From Hygrocybe punicea (lineage: Eukaryota > Basidiomycota > Agaricomycetes > Agaricales > Hygrophoraceae), in the NCBI GenBank assembly GCA_963556145.1, contig OY744467.1, positions 992,001 through 1,056,000 of the forward strand: DNA of 64,000 bases, given 5' to 3'. Every line of letters starts with the position of its first letter. The first letter of the stretch is position 1. Shown here one piece after another: positions 45,630 to 57,359 of the stretch. The notes under the pieces are model-generated. The model saw only the letters and a program-made list of their open reading frames with translations. It had not been told where the DNA came from and searched no databases. Made by a program: the position numbers and the translations under genes.

Positions 45630-46370
45630 CCGGCCCCTTCCTCACCACCCATCGCCACCCCCCTCTCCATGCACCCTTCCCCGCCCCCCAGCATCCATCC
45701 CTCCCATCACCCACCCTTCACCATCAAGTTTAAACCTCATCCGGTGCCTCCGCAAAGGTGAGTACCCACCGGTTCATCGGCGGCGCCCCATGTATCATTA
45801 TTTTTTATTTCTTTTATTTCTCTTTTATTTTGTTTATTTTCATGTATATTAGTACATGTAGGGCAATATATATATGATATGTAAAAGATTTCACAAGAAA
45901 ATACAGCGGGATAGTGAAATAGCTGTGCTCAACGTCATTGACGATGAGCGCACATGCCTGTGAGTGATGGGTGGGGCCATGGCAATGATGACGGGAAAGC
46001 CCGAGCCCATCAGCGCCCTTGTTCCTGACGTTCGGATGTGCTTCCGGTGCCAAGAGGGGCTTCGTAGCTGCTGAGGCACGTGCTCAACAGGCTTATGTAA
46101 TGGGATGGTCAGGTGGTCCGATGACTCAGCCTCATAAGTGCCAGCCCTAAACAAGCCTGGCAATAAAATGTGAGCTGAAGGTTCAAGTCGTATTTTTTCG
46201 CCACCCATCCAAACATGCACAACAATTAGTTTTAAATACCCCCCGCCTACTCACAACATAGTATTTGCTTTGTTTAATCATGTACACCGTACTTAGTGGT
46301 TTTTAATCCTTAACAAATGACTATAACTTAGGCCAACTGTGAGCAATGAATATAGTGAGCTTGACTCAGT
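45630..46370. other. No gene seen
   Basis: Pyrimidine-rich then AT-rich DNA. The first part continues the host sequence interrupted by the retrotransposon. No domain-bearing frame. Confidence 0.4.
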
Positions 46371-46379
46371 CACTTACGG

Positions 46380-47110
46380 CTCAAATGTTGGTACTAAACG
46401 CTCTTGAAGTTTGCCAGAACCTGCCAATCACTAGTACTAGTACTTGTATGCCCTTAGGAACATGAAGTTAGTTTGTGTGTGCAGCCAATCATTCCAACAG
46501 CTCAGTGCTTTCACCAACCACAAGCGCACATTGCCAATTGTCAAAAAAGCACCTTTCCAGTGCTCTGGAAAAAGCAAAACAGCTCTGGTTAGGTCCTAAA
46601 AGGTGACGACTTCTCTCATCGTCTTTGGAGGCTGATGAGGTGCCTCCGGCAGGTTTGGCACCACAGACAGCAGACCCAGTGGTTGCAATGGAGGTACGCT
46701 ACACCCAATACGATGAAAGATAACCACTCATTAAATATTGTTCGTAGATTGGTGTTATTCCAGACAGTGAAAACCACAAGCTGCAAGCAGGGTGGCTCCC
46801 TCCACTGAATGTGATATGGAATTGGACGTGACGCCAGTTGTCCTTGAAAATGTAGATTCAGCTGCAGACAACAACCAGGCATTCAATGAAGAAGGATCTG
46901 ATACCGAACAATGGGAATGAAGTCAGGATGATTGGGAAGATGCCGATGATTTGAGTGATGGGCATGCTGACGGGGAGCGTGAAGAATTCCATGGATGACA
47001 TGTATGGGTAGGATATGGATTGTGATTCGCTCTATTGGATTTCTGGTGAATGTACTCAATTTTTTTTCTACCCACCTAGCAGTGAGGACTCGGAGCAGAT
47101 ACAAAGCACG
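46380..47110 (+). pseudogene. Internally deleted Plavaka relic
   Basis: 46390-46780 matches 12060-12445 of the Plavaka transposase (C2H2 region, including the intron with GTACGCTA..GTAG). 46785-47110 matches 36225-36560, the acidic C-terminal tail of another copy. The join is within a few bases of 46780, so about 1.3 kb or more of the core was deleted. Stops are present in both halves. It is a non-autonomous relic. Confidence 0.82.
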
Positions 47111-48059
47111 AATTTGAAATAAGTGAATACTGTCATAGCATAATGACAACTCGGTCACTTGCAATCGCCTTTAACACATTAATGTCGTCAAGAAATCCAT
47201 ATCACATCCCACACCGCACCATCTCTGCCCGGAACTTTCAGTTCAACGACGTTCGAAGCAATCAAGCTAACAACCACTTCAGGCTACCCCCAAACCTGAA
47301 CAACTAGTTACAACTCACCTCTAGTACTGAACCATCTACATGTTGGTAAAAGTACTGGGCAGCCCTGGGACGAAACCATCATCCCTGGGACGATACGTTG
47401 GGACGTCCCATTGTCCCTGGTCTGGTGTATGGGATGGCCCATGGGACGACATTTGGTGTTGTGGGATGTCCCATGGGACATGGGACATCCCACACATAAG
47501 GGGTGTCTGGGGGCATTTGGGACGTCCCTTCCGTAGCTATTCAATAGAAATCTCAGAGTGATGACAGCATCTAATTATAAATTTCCAGGCCTTATCATGG
47601 CCACTATGGGTACCATGGGTGCTATGGCATAGTATAAGATTGTATATACTTATTCTTTTGAGAGTCACAGAGCTGATTGTCCTTCAAGGTCAGTGACAGG
47701 GTGTGGAGATACAGCAGTTGTTTCAACATATAAAGACAGAACGAGTGGGAGAGGGAGATGTTGGGTAATGAGATGGGAAAGAGGGGGAGGATTGAGGGTG
47801 TGCTTCTGGTAAACCAATCCCTTGTGCATGTGGCAAGCTGAAGCTTGTAGGGGAGTAAGTGAGCAGAGCATGCATGATATACAAAGAAAAGTAGGGCTAC
47901 ATATGCAGAGGAGGCTGAGCTGAAAATTAAACACGTGTATTATGAAGAGCATTTGATCAGGATATCAGTGGTTATTACATTATTGGCTGTGCATACAATG
48001 GCTGACTGGGAAGCAGATGCAGAGGAGAGATCTGAAATTAGAGTGTGTCTTGAGGACAG

Positions 48060-48775
48060 AAGGAGACATCTCACAGAGGCTTTATTGGGACATCCCACAG
48101 GCTCGTCTGGGATGTCCCTGTCGCTGAGGCTTTCGGACATCCCTGTCATCTTGTGGGACATCCCACCAAGGCTTTGGGACATCCCACAGCCTTGTCTGGG
48201 ACATCCCTGCCAGTTTGTGGGACATCCCACAGCCTTGTTTGGGACGTCCCTGTCAGCTTGTAGGATGTCCCACCGAGGCTTTGGGATGTCCCACAGCCTT
48301 GTCTGGGATGTCCCTGTCAGCTTGTGGGACGTCCCTGCCAGCTTGTGGGACATCCCAACAAGGCTTTGGGACGTCCCACAGCCTTGTCTGGGATGTCCCT
48401 GCCAGCTTGTGGGACATCCCACTGAGGCTTTGGGATGTCCCACAGCCTTGTCTGGGACGTCCCTGTCCGCTTGTGGGACGTCCCTGCCAGCTTGTGGGAC
48501 ATCCCAACAAGGCTTTGGGACGTCCCAGCCAGCTTGTGGGACGTCCCTGCCAGCTTGTGGGATGTCCCTGTCAGCTTGTGGGACATCCCACCGAGGCTTT
48601 GGGATGTCCCACGGCCTTGTCTGGGACATCCCTGTCAGCTTGTGGGACGTCCCACCAAGGCTTTGGGATGTCCCACAGCCTTGTCTGGGATGTCCCTGTT
48701 AGCTTTTGGGATGTCCCACAGTCAGTTTGTGGGATGTCCCACAACCTGGTGTGGACATCCCAATGTACAGGCTTG
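48060..48775. repeat. Tandem array of TGGGAC(G/A)TCCCA-type units
   Basis: About ten ~64-bp units follow the pattern CTTGTGGGACATCCCAC, GAGGCTTTGGGATGTCCCA, CAGCCTTGTCTGGGAYGTCC. Each holds three near-palindromes of the form TGGGACGTCCCA. The array lies only on the left side, just inside the left TIR. Open frames on both strands are artefacts. Confidence 0.88.
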
Positions 48776-49092
48776 TGGGACTGCCTGCTTGCTCAGCATC
48801 TGCTAAGTCATACAATAATAATCATTCCAATCCACATCTTACATAATTTTAAATAATTTACATTTAGCAACTACTTAAAATAGATATAGCAAATCAAATA
48901 ATTATTTTACCTAAATACATGGTATTCTACTTATCAGGGGAGAGGCAGGGAGGTGGAGGTGGAGGACAGGACAGGAGAGGGGGCAATGGCAGGGGCAATG
49001 GCAGGGGGTGGGCAAGGGGAGAAGGGCAGGAGGTGGATGAGAGGTGGATGGGAGGTGGGGGTGGCAGGGGGCAGGAGATAGGCAGGGGAGAA

Positions 49093-49269
49093 GGGGCAGG
49101 TTAGGAAGGGACAGACTAGGAGACAGTCAGGGGGAGAATGGAAAGGAGGAGGGAGGAGGGGGAGGGGAAAGGAGGGGAAAAACCAACAAAATTACACACC
49201 GGTGTTCCCTGGTGTCCACACCCCTCCGCGTCCTCGCCCTTGTCCCCCTCCTCATCCTCGTCCCCGTCC

Positions 49270-49307
<38 letters not shown>

Positions 49308-50935
49308 CCCGTCCCCGTCATCCTCGTGTTCGTCGTTTTCGTCCCCGTTCCCGTCCTCGCCGTCGTCCCCGTCCCCGTTCTCGTCGTCCTCGTCCTCATC
49401 CTCATCCTCGTCCTCATCCCCGTCCTCGTCCTCGTCCTCGTCCTCGTCCCCGTCCCCGTCGCCCTCGTCCTCATCGTTTTCGTCCCTGTCCCTGTCCCCG
49501 TCCCCACCATCCCCATCCTCGTCGTTGCCGTTGCCGTCGTTGCCGTTGTTGTGGTCCCAGTCCCCGTCGTTGTCGTTGTCGTTGTCGTCCTCGTTGTCCC
49601 TGTTGCCGTCGTCCTCGCTGTCCCAGTCTCGTTGTCCTCGTCATCCCATTCCCTCGTCCTGGTCGTCCTCGTTTCCGTCGTCCGTTGCCCCCGTCCCCGT
49701 TCCTGTGCTCGCTGTCCTCGTCGTCGTCCTCGACGTCGTCCCCGTCGTGCTCGTCATTCCCGTTGCCATCATCCTTGTTGTCGCAGGCTCCGTGGTCCTC
49801 GTCGTCCCGTTCCCCCTCCCGGTCGTCGTTCCGGTCCCCATGCCCGCTGCCCTACATGCATAAACTCCCCTCGGGGTAGGTGTATCATACCTACATCTCT
49901 TCAGGGTCTTGCCCTGGCCATTGAGGTGTTGTAGTACATGTAATAATAATAAGAAAATCCAGCCACCCTTCCCTATATGGCAACTCGACCCCGTTTGGGA
50001 CATCGGCAAATTCCGGTTGAAAGTCTCGTGCATGAGTTCAACAAGACTTGTCGCTTTCAACAACAACACAACAACAGGTGCGGATGCCAGAGCACCCCAG
50101 GTAAGTCGTCCATTTATCTTTTTCATTTATTCTACTAACTAATTATTAATAATAAACAGTTTTAGGTTTTTTTGCCGCACCCTCGCGCCAAACGAACGCA
50201 AACAAGGCCAACAAGCGGACGTGGATGCGGGCGACAAGGAGGGAGGACACAGCCCAGAACGGGGACAACCCAGGCCGACCACGACAGCAAGAACGGGGAC
50301 GACGAGAATGAGGAATACGGGGTAAACGAACAAACGCGACGACGGCGTGAAAGGGGAAGACGACGGCAACAGGAACGGGAACCACGACAACGGGAAGACG
50401 ACGACGAGCAGGGGCAACGAAGACGAGGACAGCGGGCACGGGCACGGGAACGACGGACAACGGAAATGAAGACGACTGGGACGGGGGAACGGGACGACGA
50501 CCACGGAGCCGGGGACAACAAGGATGACTGCAATGGGGACGACGGGGACGACGACGAGGATGGCGACGGGGGCAGCGAGCACGGGAATGGGGACGCAATC
50601 GACGAACACGAGGACGACGGGGACGGGGACGAGGACGACGAGAACAGGGACGGGACGACGGCGAGGACGGGGACGGGGACGCAATCGACGAACACGAGGA
50701 CGACGGGGAAGGGGACGACGATGACGACGACGACGACGACGGGGACGGGGACGAGGACGAGGAGGGGGACAAGGGCGAGGACGTGGAGGGGTGTGGACAC
50801 CAGGGAACACCGGTGTGTAATTTTGTTGGTTTTTCCCCTCCTTTCCCCTCCCCCTCCTCCCTCCTCCTTTCCATTCTCCCCCTGACTGTCTCCTAGTCTG
50901 TCCCTTCCTAACCTGCCCCTTGTGAAAAGGGTGTT
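49093..50935. repeat. Nested foldback with simple-sequence arms
   Basis: 49093-49855 and 50166-50935 are inverted copies. The outer ~180 bp appear essentially identical (GGGGCAGGTTAGGAAGGGAC start; ACACACCGGTGTTCCCTGG). The inner parts are strand-biased GTC/GAC-rich simple sequence that has drifted in length. The ~310 bp spacer (49856-50165) carries a module also found at 54725-54910. Confidence 0.85.
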
Positions 50936-51750
50936 TTCGTGTCCAAAGCCACTTAATTTGGTGCGTCACGTTTGGCATGTGATGTAAGCGGATAGTGGAT
51001 GTCCTCTACCTTATGCACAGCCCATAATGTAATAACCACTGATATCCTGATCAAAAGGTCTTCATAATACACGTGTTTAATTTTCAGCTCAGCCTCCTCT
51101 GCATATATAGCCCTACTTTTCTTTGTATATCATGCATGCTCTGCTCACTTACTCCCCTACAAGCTTCAGCTTGCCACATGCACAAGGGATTGGTTTACTA
51201 GAAGCACACCCTCAATCCTCCCCCTCAATCCCATCTCAATACCCAACATCTCCAGCACTTTTCCTCTCCCACTCGTTCTGTCTTTATATGTGGAAAGAAC
51301 TGCTTTATCTCCACACCCTGCCACTGACCTTGAAGGACAATCAGCTCTGTGACTCTCAAAAGAATAAGTATATACAATCTTATACTATGCCATAGCACCC
51401 ATGGTACCCATAGTGGCCATGATAAGGCCTGGAAATTTATAATTAGATGCTGTCATCACTCTGAGATTTCTATTGAATAGCTACGGAAGGGACGTCCCAA
51501 ATGCCCCCAGACACCCCTTATGTGTGGGATGTCCCATGTCCCATGGGACATCCCACAACACCAAATGTCGTCCCATGGGCCATCCCATACACCAGACCAG
51601 GGACAATGGGACGTCCCAACGTATCGTCCCAGGGACGATGGTTTCGTCCCAGGGCTGCCCAGTACTTTTACCAACATGTAGATGGTTCAGTACTAGAGGT
51701 GAGTTGTAACTAGTTGTTCAGGTTTGGGGGTAGCCTGAAGTGCTAACAAC

Positions 51751-53860
51751 ATGTACTTAAAAAATGTCTGGCATTTCGTCCTACGACTTTTTTGTAGCAG
51801 GACGAGGTGCTCCAGGGTGGCCGCCCCTTCGTATTCTCTCTCTTCACATCTGATTCGCCACTCTACTTTATTGCTACAGGCCTCTCATTGGGCAACATGC
51901 AACCGCTTGTGCGTTCACTAATCACTATGCACATACAATCTAATCTAGGTACTCTTTTCATATGTGGGTGGTCACCCTCATTATGGTCTTACCTTGGTAA
52001 GAGTAAACACTGCTTTCTGCAGGATGGACGCATGGGCTTGGGCATCTGCCGCCGTTCCAAATATGGCCCACGATGAAATGGCACACTGTTGTTGCAACCA
52101 TGATCCTAGTAAGTGAGATATCATCCCATGGGCAACGATAGTTTGCCTGAATTGTGCTTCCACAGGCATTCATTTTCTTTGGATTCCTTGTCATTGGGTG
52201 GAGAAATAGAGAGTACGTCGAATTCAATTTTTCTGAGTGACTTGTGAATGACACCAGTGATCCCTCTTTTGGTGAGCCAAGATCTGTGAAAGCAACAAGA
52301 TGACCTTCAATTGACTTTGCTGCAAAGGTTACGACCTCATGAGGTGCTGTCGGTCTGACCACCCCTTTTTTGTTACTGACCGGGTTATCATCAGAACATA
52401 ATCCGTAAATACACTTGCTTTGGGAACCGTTCATTCTCTGTTTTTCAACACTGACCCTGTCTTCAACTTAGGTCAGGCACTTCACGCCAAGCATGTCATC
52501 GGCATTCCGTTCTGAAACCCAGTCATGCTGCTTTCCATCCCCTGTATTTCCTTTGCAGCCACTGACCATAGGCAACGCCTTGGCGGAATGGTTTAGAGGG
52601 CCCTGTTCTGCTGGGCCAGTTTCTGGAGGGTCAATGACCCCAGGAAGGAAACACTCATTGTGAAGGCTAAATATGACTGGTTTTCTCTCAGCCCTCATAT
52701 TCAATAGCTAGCGCTGCCTCAACCTTCGGGCTAGGACACCCTCATGAGTCGGATATCATCCATTGATTCCTCCCACTGAACCCTGCTCTCATCTATAAGA
52801 AGCCACTACCGTGACCGAGCTTGTCATTGGCATTCCATTCTAAAACCTGGTCACGCCACTTTCCATCCCCTGTATTTCCTTTGCAGCCACCAACCGTAGG
52901 CAACGCCTTGGCTGCAATGGGTGTTCAATTCCCGGGGCCCTTGTATTTTTTTGCTGGCCTCAACTTTTGAGCGAGGACCAAGTAGGCCCTTATGAATCAA
53001 ACATTTCATCGATCCCTCCCAACTTCTATGGAACCCATACAGATCACCCCGACTATTCACCAGTCACAAGACACCTTTATAGATATACTGAAGGCAATGA
53101 TTTCGATAGTACGACAAGCCGACACACAAGGATGTCCGTGGATGCCCCTTTGACCAACCTCTACGCTGTGTTCATACCCAATGCTACCTGGGACAATTAG
53201 AATTTAGGTGACAGATGCAGCGAAGATCAGTGGGACAATCATGTGCACTTTGGAAACTGAGACGGTACAGTCGAATACAGAGTTACGCTGCCAAAGTAAT
53301 GACGGTGTCATGCAGTTTCCGGGATGCCACTATTAACACGACGCCAATTGAAATGCATGCAACAATAGTTAAAGGTGGGCAGGCGGCAACATGACTCTGC
53401 ATTTATGGTGACATCCTTGACAGCTCCTAGGCAGAGCTCACTCGCTATCATGCACATGATGATTGACATGGATCTTGTGACCTGTGCAGGTTTCGGTCGG
53501 TTTCTCATAAAAAAGAAGGTGAGTTCTGCACGTTATATTACCCATTTTTGTTCGGTTATTTCATCACCCAAATGTTGGCTCACATCCACGTGACACAACC
53601 TTACCTTCAACACGAGCAACGCAACAGTAACAACCACAGACAATGACAGAAGATGAGGAGAAATGCAGCAGGGAGTGGTGCACCCACCCCCACTGCCATA
53701 GATAAGTTTTTATTTGTTCTATCTTACAACACCTAGTATCACCGACTGCGACAATGCACAATGTATAATGCCCACCCACACCCACACCCATACCCACATC
53801 CACACACACCTTACAGCATATCTTTTCCACAAGACATGGCTCAGCCAAGATGGACAATTC
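51751..53860. other. No gene recognised; local direct duplication
   Basis: 52490-52610 and 52826-52946 are diverged direct copies (CTTTCCATCCCCTGTATTTC, then CTTTGCAGCCAC; 336 bp apart). 53771-53815 is a (CCCACA)-type microsatellite. Short frames such as 53375-53593 have no recognised domain. Confidence 0.45.
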
Positions 53861-53929
53861 CCACTCTGAGTGGGCCAGCCAATCTCGGCCAACCAATATC
53901 TTTCTCCAGGGGAGATGGCTTGGCCGAGG

Positions 53930-54380
53930 GGTCTATGTTCTGAGGGACATGAGTTGGCCGAAGCAGGGGGATATATTGGCCAACCGGTCTGGGTATTTCG
54001 GCTGGCCATGGGAGGTGGATTGGCCGACAGGTCTGGGTATTTTGGCTGGCCATGGAGCATGGATTGGCCGACTGCACTGGGTATGTCCACTGGCCATGGA
54101 ACATGGATTGGCCAACCAGTCTGGGTATTTTGGCTGGCCATGAAAGGTAGATTGAACAATGGAACTGGGTATTTTGGCTGGCCATGGAAAATGAATTGGC
54201 CGACCGCAATAGGTATTTTCGCTGGCCATGGGAGGTGGATTGGCCGATCTGTATTGGTATATTGGCTGGCTATGGTGCATGAGTTGGCCAAATCTCTGGG
54301 TATATTAGCTGGCTATAGAACTTTAGTTAGCTGAAGCGGGTGGGTATGCAGGCTGGCCCTAGGAAGGACATGGGGTAATG
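53930..54380. repeat. Left ~60-bp tandem array, TGGCCATGG units
   Basis: Eight or so units of the form GGTCTGGGTATTTTGGCTGG, CCATGGARSWTGGATTGGCC. It is inverted relative to 57590-58060. Reading frames here are repeat artefacts. Confidence 0.85.
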
Positions 54381-54724
54381 TTAGGGATATTCCAGGAAAT
54401 GTGTTGTAGGACAAATGTGTGTGGAACTTCACATTAATAAATTATTGGCTGTTCAATCAAAGTCCCGTTATTTGGATTCAAGTCATGCAACTCACAGCTT
54501 TACCATTTGTTGGCTACAGCACATTTCCTGGACTACTAACTGCCAGGCACTTATTGTAACAATGAAGCACACTTCACCTAGTACTGCTAGAATTAATTTT
54601 AGATTTTCTAGATGTATACTCGCAAAGCTCGGTGTTTAAGGGTCCAATTTTGGCAGAGGGCTCAAATACATTGTGAATAGCTCTCTCTGTAGGCTCAAAT
54701 AAAATACAAAATTTACCATACTTG

Positions 54725-54910
54725 TGGGTATGGGATACCTACATCCCTTCAGGGTCTTGCCCTGGCCATTGAGGTGTGATACAGCATGTAATAGCAATAA
54801 GAAAATCCAGCCACCTGTACCAATATGGCAATTCGGCCCCGTTTAGGAAATCGGCAAACACCAGTTGAAATTCTCGCGCGAGTTCAAGCCACGTCACTCT
54901 TCATCTCGAC
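54725..54910 (+). repeat. Dispersed module shared with 49868-50050
   Basis: Both copies carry CTTCAGGGTCTTGCCCTGGC, CATTGAGGTGT, AAGAAAATCCAGCCACC, then a CTCGYGC..GAGTTCAA stretch, in direct orientation. It is followed in both places by an intron-like stretch ending TTTTAGGT and by GAC-rich simple sequence. Confidence 0.75.
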
Positions 54911-55009
54911 TTTGATGAGCACGTAGCTTAAGTTTTCATTTTATGTTTCTTTTGTTTACTCTACTAACTCATTCCACATAGTTTTTAGGTCTTTTCCGCC
55001 AACGTCGCG

Positions 55010-56240
55010 TCAGACGACCATGACAACTGTCACACCAACAGCAACGCCAGGACGGAAGCCAACGACGCGACGCCCATAACAGAAGGACACAGACGATGAC
55101 CGTGAACACGATGGGTCCGGGAAAGGCTACGTGGCGGGGTCGAACGAGGCCCAGAACGACAACGGGGGCGGCAAACTACGCAGGGGACCGGAATGACGAG
55201 AACAGAGACCGGAGCGACGAGAACAGGGTCCGGAACGTTGACAACGGGGACCGGAAACATGGCAACGGGGATGGCAATGACAGCGGAGACCGGAACGACG
55301 AGAACAGGGATGGCAATGATGGACATGGGGACCGGAACGACGAGAACAAGGACGACGATGAGAGACGGGAACCACATTGGTATGGGGACGGTGTGGACGA
55401 TGGAGCCCGGGTCAGTGGAGACACAGACAGGGACGACCCAGATGCAGATGTGGTTGACGACGACGAAGACCCAGACGTGGACGACGACGACAAAGAAATG
55501 GATGACAACGGTAAGTCGTCTGTATTTTTTTCTTATTTTATGTACTAGTCAAATTATGCTTTTCAGTTGTTACTGCGCCGGCAGCAGCAACGTAACTGGG
55601 TCCGGGAACGACAGCAGCAGCAGGACCCGGACCGGGAATGGCAGCAGCAGTGGGACCAGGACCAGGAATGGCAACAGCAGCCGCACCGGCCACGGCAGCC
55701 GCAGCAGCAGCGGGAATGGCAGCAGCAGCCGCGATGGCAATGGCAACAGCAGCAGCCGCAATGGCAGCAGGGACGGCAACGGCAGCAACAATGGCAATGA
55801 CAGCAGCAACGGCAATGGCAGCAGCAACGGCAACAGCAGCAGCAACGGCAACAGCAGCAGCTGTAGCAGCAACGGCAGTAGCAGCAACGGCAACGGCAAC
55901 AGCAGCAACGGCAAGGGCAGCAGCAGCAGCGACGGGCAGCAGCAGATGCGGACGACGGCGACGAAGAAAAGGATGACATGTATGGTAAGTCATCAGTGTT
56001 TTTTTGCTTATTTTATGTACTACTACTGCCTTGCAGTTGTTACTGCGCCAAGACGAAGCCTGCAGCCGCAACGGCAACGGCAACGGCAATGGCAGCAGCA
56101 GCCCGAACAGCACCAGCAGCAGCGGCAGCGATGGCAACGGCAGCAGCAGTGGGAATGGCTGGAGCGGCAGCAGCAGCCGCAACGGCAACGGCAACATCAG
56201 CAGCAGCAACGACGGCAACGGTGGTCATGAACCCAACCGT
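55010..56240 (+). other. Simple-sequence exon-like units separated by duplicated introns
   Basis: A GAC/AAC-rich unit (NDENRDG-type) ends at about 55510. Then comes a ~56 bp intron-like stretch (GTAAGTCGTCTG..TTTTCAG), a CAG/GGC/AAC-rich unit from 55567, and a second intron-like stretch (GTAAGTCATCAG..TTGCAG, 55985-56036). A third CAG-rich unit follows. Both introns share the body TTATTTTATGTACTA, and both following units start TTGTTACTGCGCC. The coding potential is compositional only; whether a protein is made cannot be judged. Confidence 0.45.
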
Positions 56241-56254
56241 CGGGGTGGATCAGC

Positions 56255-56415
56255 GACGAGACGAGGGCAGGGAATCACCCTGCCCTCGTCATATCGTTAT
56301 TATTATTTTTCTTTTGTACCTATTATACATAGTGAGACGAGGGCAAGGTGATTCCCTGCCCTCGTCGTAACATTATTTTTTTTATTTTGTACCTATTAGA
56401 TATAGTGAGATGAGG
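56255..56415. repeat. Duplicated GC hairpins with AT spacers
   Basis: GACGAGGGCAGGG, loop AATCA, then CCCTGCCCTCGTC is a perfect 13-bp stem. About 75 bp later a variant (GACGAGGGCA..TGCCCTCGTC) recurs, each followed by a TTTTGTACCTATTA..TATAGTGA spacer. They lie directly after the simple-sequence exon units. Confidence 0.75.
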
Positions 56416-56419
56416 TCAG

Positions 56420-57355
56420 GAATATGACTCGCGTGTCACATGATTATTGAGACGCGACATGTGACAAATGTGACGTAACGTTTGGACGACCCAATGTGAC
56501 ATCACACTTTGTGACATGTGATCAACAAACACATTAAGTCACATGAACAAATAAGTACAAGCCCATCAAACACGGTTGAGATTTTCTCCTTACCTCACAA
56601 CCACCACCACCACTTTTGATGACACTGCAGGATCCTTGGTTATTGTACCAGGCAACAACCAGAGATTCTGGAGTGTCATAGTCTTAACTGGTAGGTGATT
56701 TCCTCAGGCTTTGTTGCTCACGTCTGTTCACTTCACAGGACTACTTGATTATTGTGGTATGTTCTTCTTTTTCACCGTCAGGTATCTTCTTTGGTATGTT
56801 TGCATGCAGATGAGTGATTAATTTGTATTACCCCATTACTGACAGTATCTTTTGTTGAAGTTATCTGTTCAACTTGAATGAACATTGTGGCATCTCTGCG
56901 TGCCAACTGTTGGTGTCTGGTCCTCAGAAATGAGTGCTTGTCACTGTACAGGTCTTCAGGAATGAAAGGGCGGGTGAATCCCCCTGATTTCCTCGCCGGG
57001 CAACCTACTTGTAGTGGGCCTGGTGGCATCATTGAAAGTTGACCAGGTAAGTCTCATTATTACTTTTAAGCCTCCCTTTAGTGACATTGAGACCAGGTAA
57101 TATTGTTAGTTTAGTTGATTTCAGTATCCATTTTTGGTTATTTGTTCGCAAAATTTTTGTTAGTATTTTCTTTGTCAGTTAGTCTTGATCAAGAAGGAGA
57201 AGAGCTCCTCCTTTGAGATCAAGACTGAATGGCGTTGGTGTCTTGCTTATTATCCTTTCAGAGGCATTTGTGACACAGTAGCAGTACTTGTTGTAATGTT
57301 AAGCTGTCAATGTCTTAGAAGGAATTTATTGCATTTTATGTGTGTAAACCCTAAC
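56420..57355. other. No gene recognised
   Basis: 56420-56550 has repeated GTGACAT/ATGTGAC words (a TGTGACGTAACG..CATGTGATC cluster). No domain-bearing frame is seen. Confidence 0.4.
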
Positions 57356-57359
57356 CCTA

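Larger units (their letters stand above)
47275..51742. mobile_element. Non-autonomous DNA transposon with ~724-bp TIRs and 8-bp TSD
   Basis: The ends CACTTCAGGCTACCCCCAAA and its inverted copy open TIRs at 47275-47998 and 51019-51742. An exact 8-bp duplication CTAACAAC lies at 47267-47274 and 51743-51750. The TIRs carry clusters of the palindrome TGGGACGTCCCA. There is no transposase. An 8-bp TSD fits hAT or KDZ/Zisupton-type elements better than CACTA (3 bp), despite the CACTT start. The family is unassigned. Confidence 0.88.

Noticed and set aside
47935..48856. Frames of 213-255 codons rich in WDVP/CGTSL repeats
   Set aside because: Translation of the TGGGACGTCCCA tandem array in several frames; no conserved frame.
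49127..50978. Frames of 129-296 codons rich in Val/Pro, Ser/Pro or Arg/Thr
   Set aside because: Simple GTC/GAC repeats open in all frames on both strands.
53841..54334. Repetitive GWPWxMDWPT-type frames, also at 57561-58106
   Set aside because: Artefacts of ~60-bp tandem units, open on both strands.
55193..56351. Gln-, Ala- or Leu-rich frames up to 345 codons
   Set aside because: CAG/GGC simple repeats read in different frames; kept only as exon-like units because of the duplicated introns.
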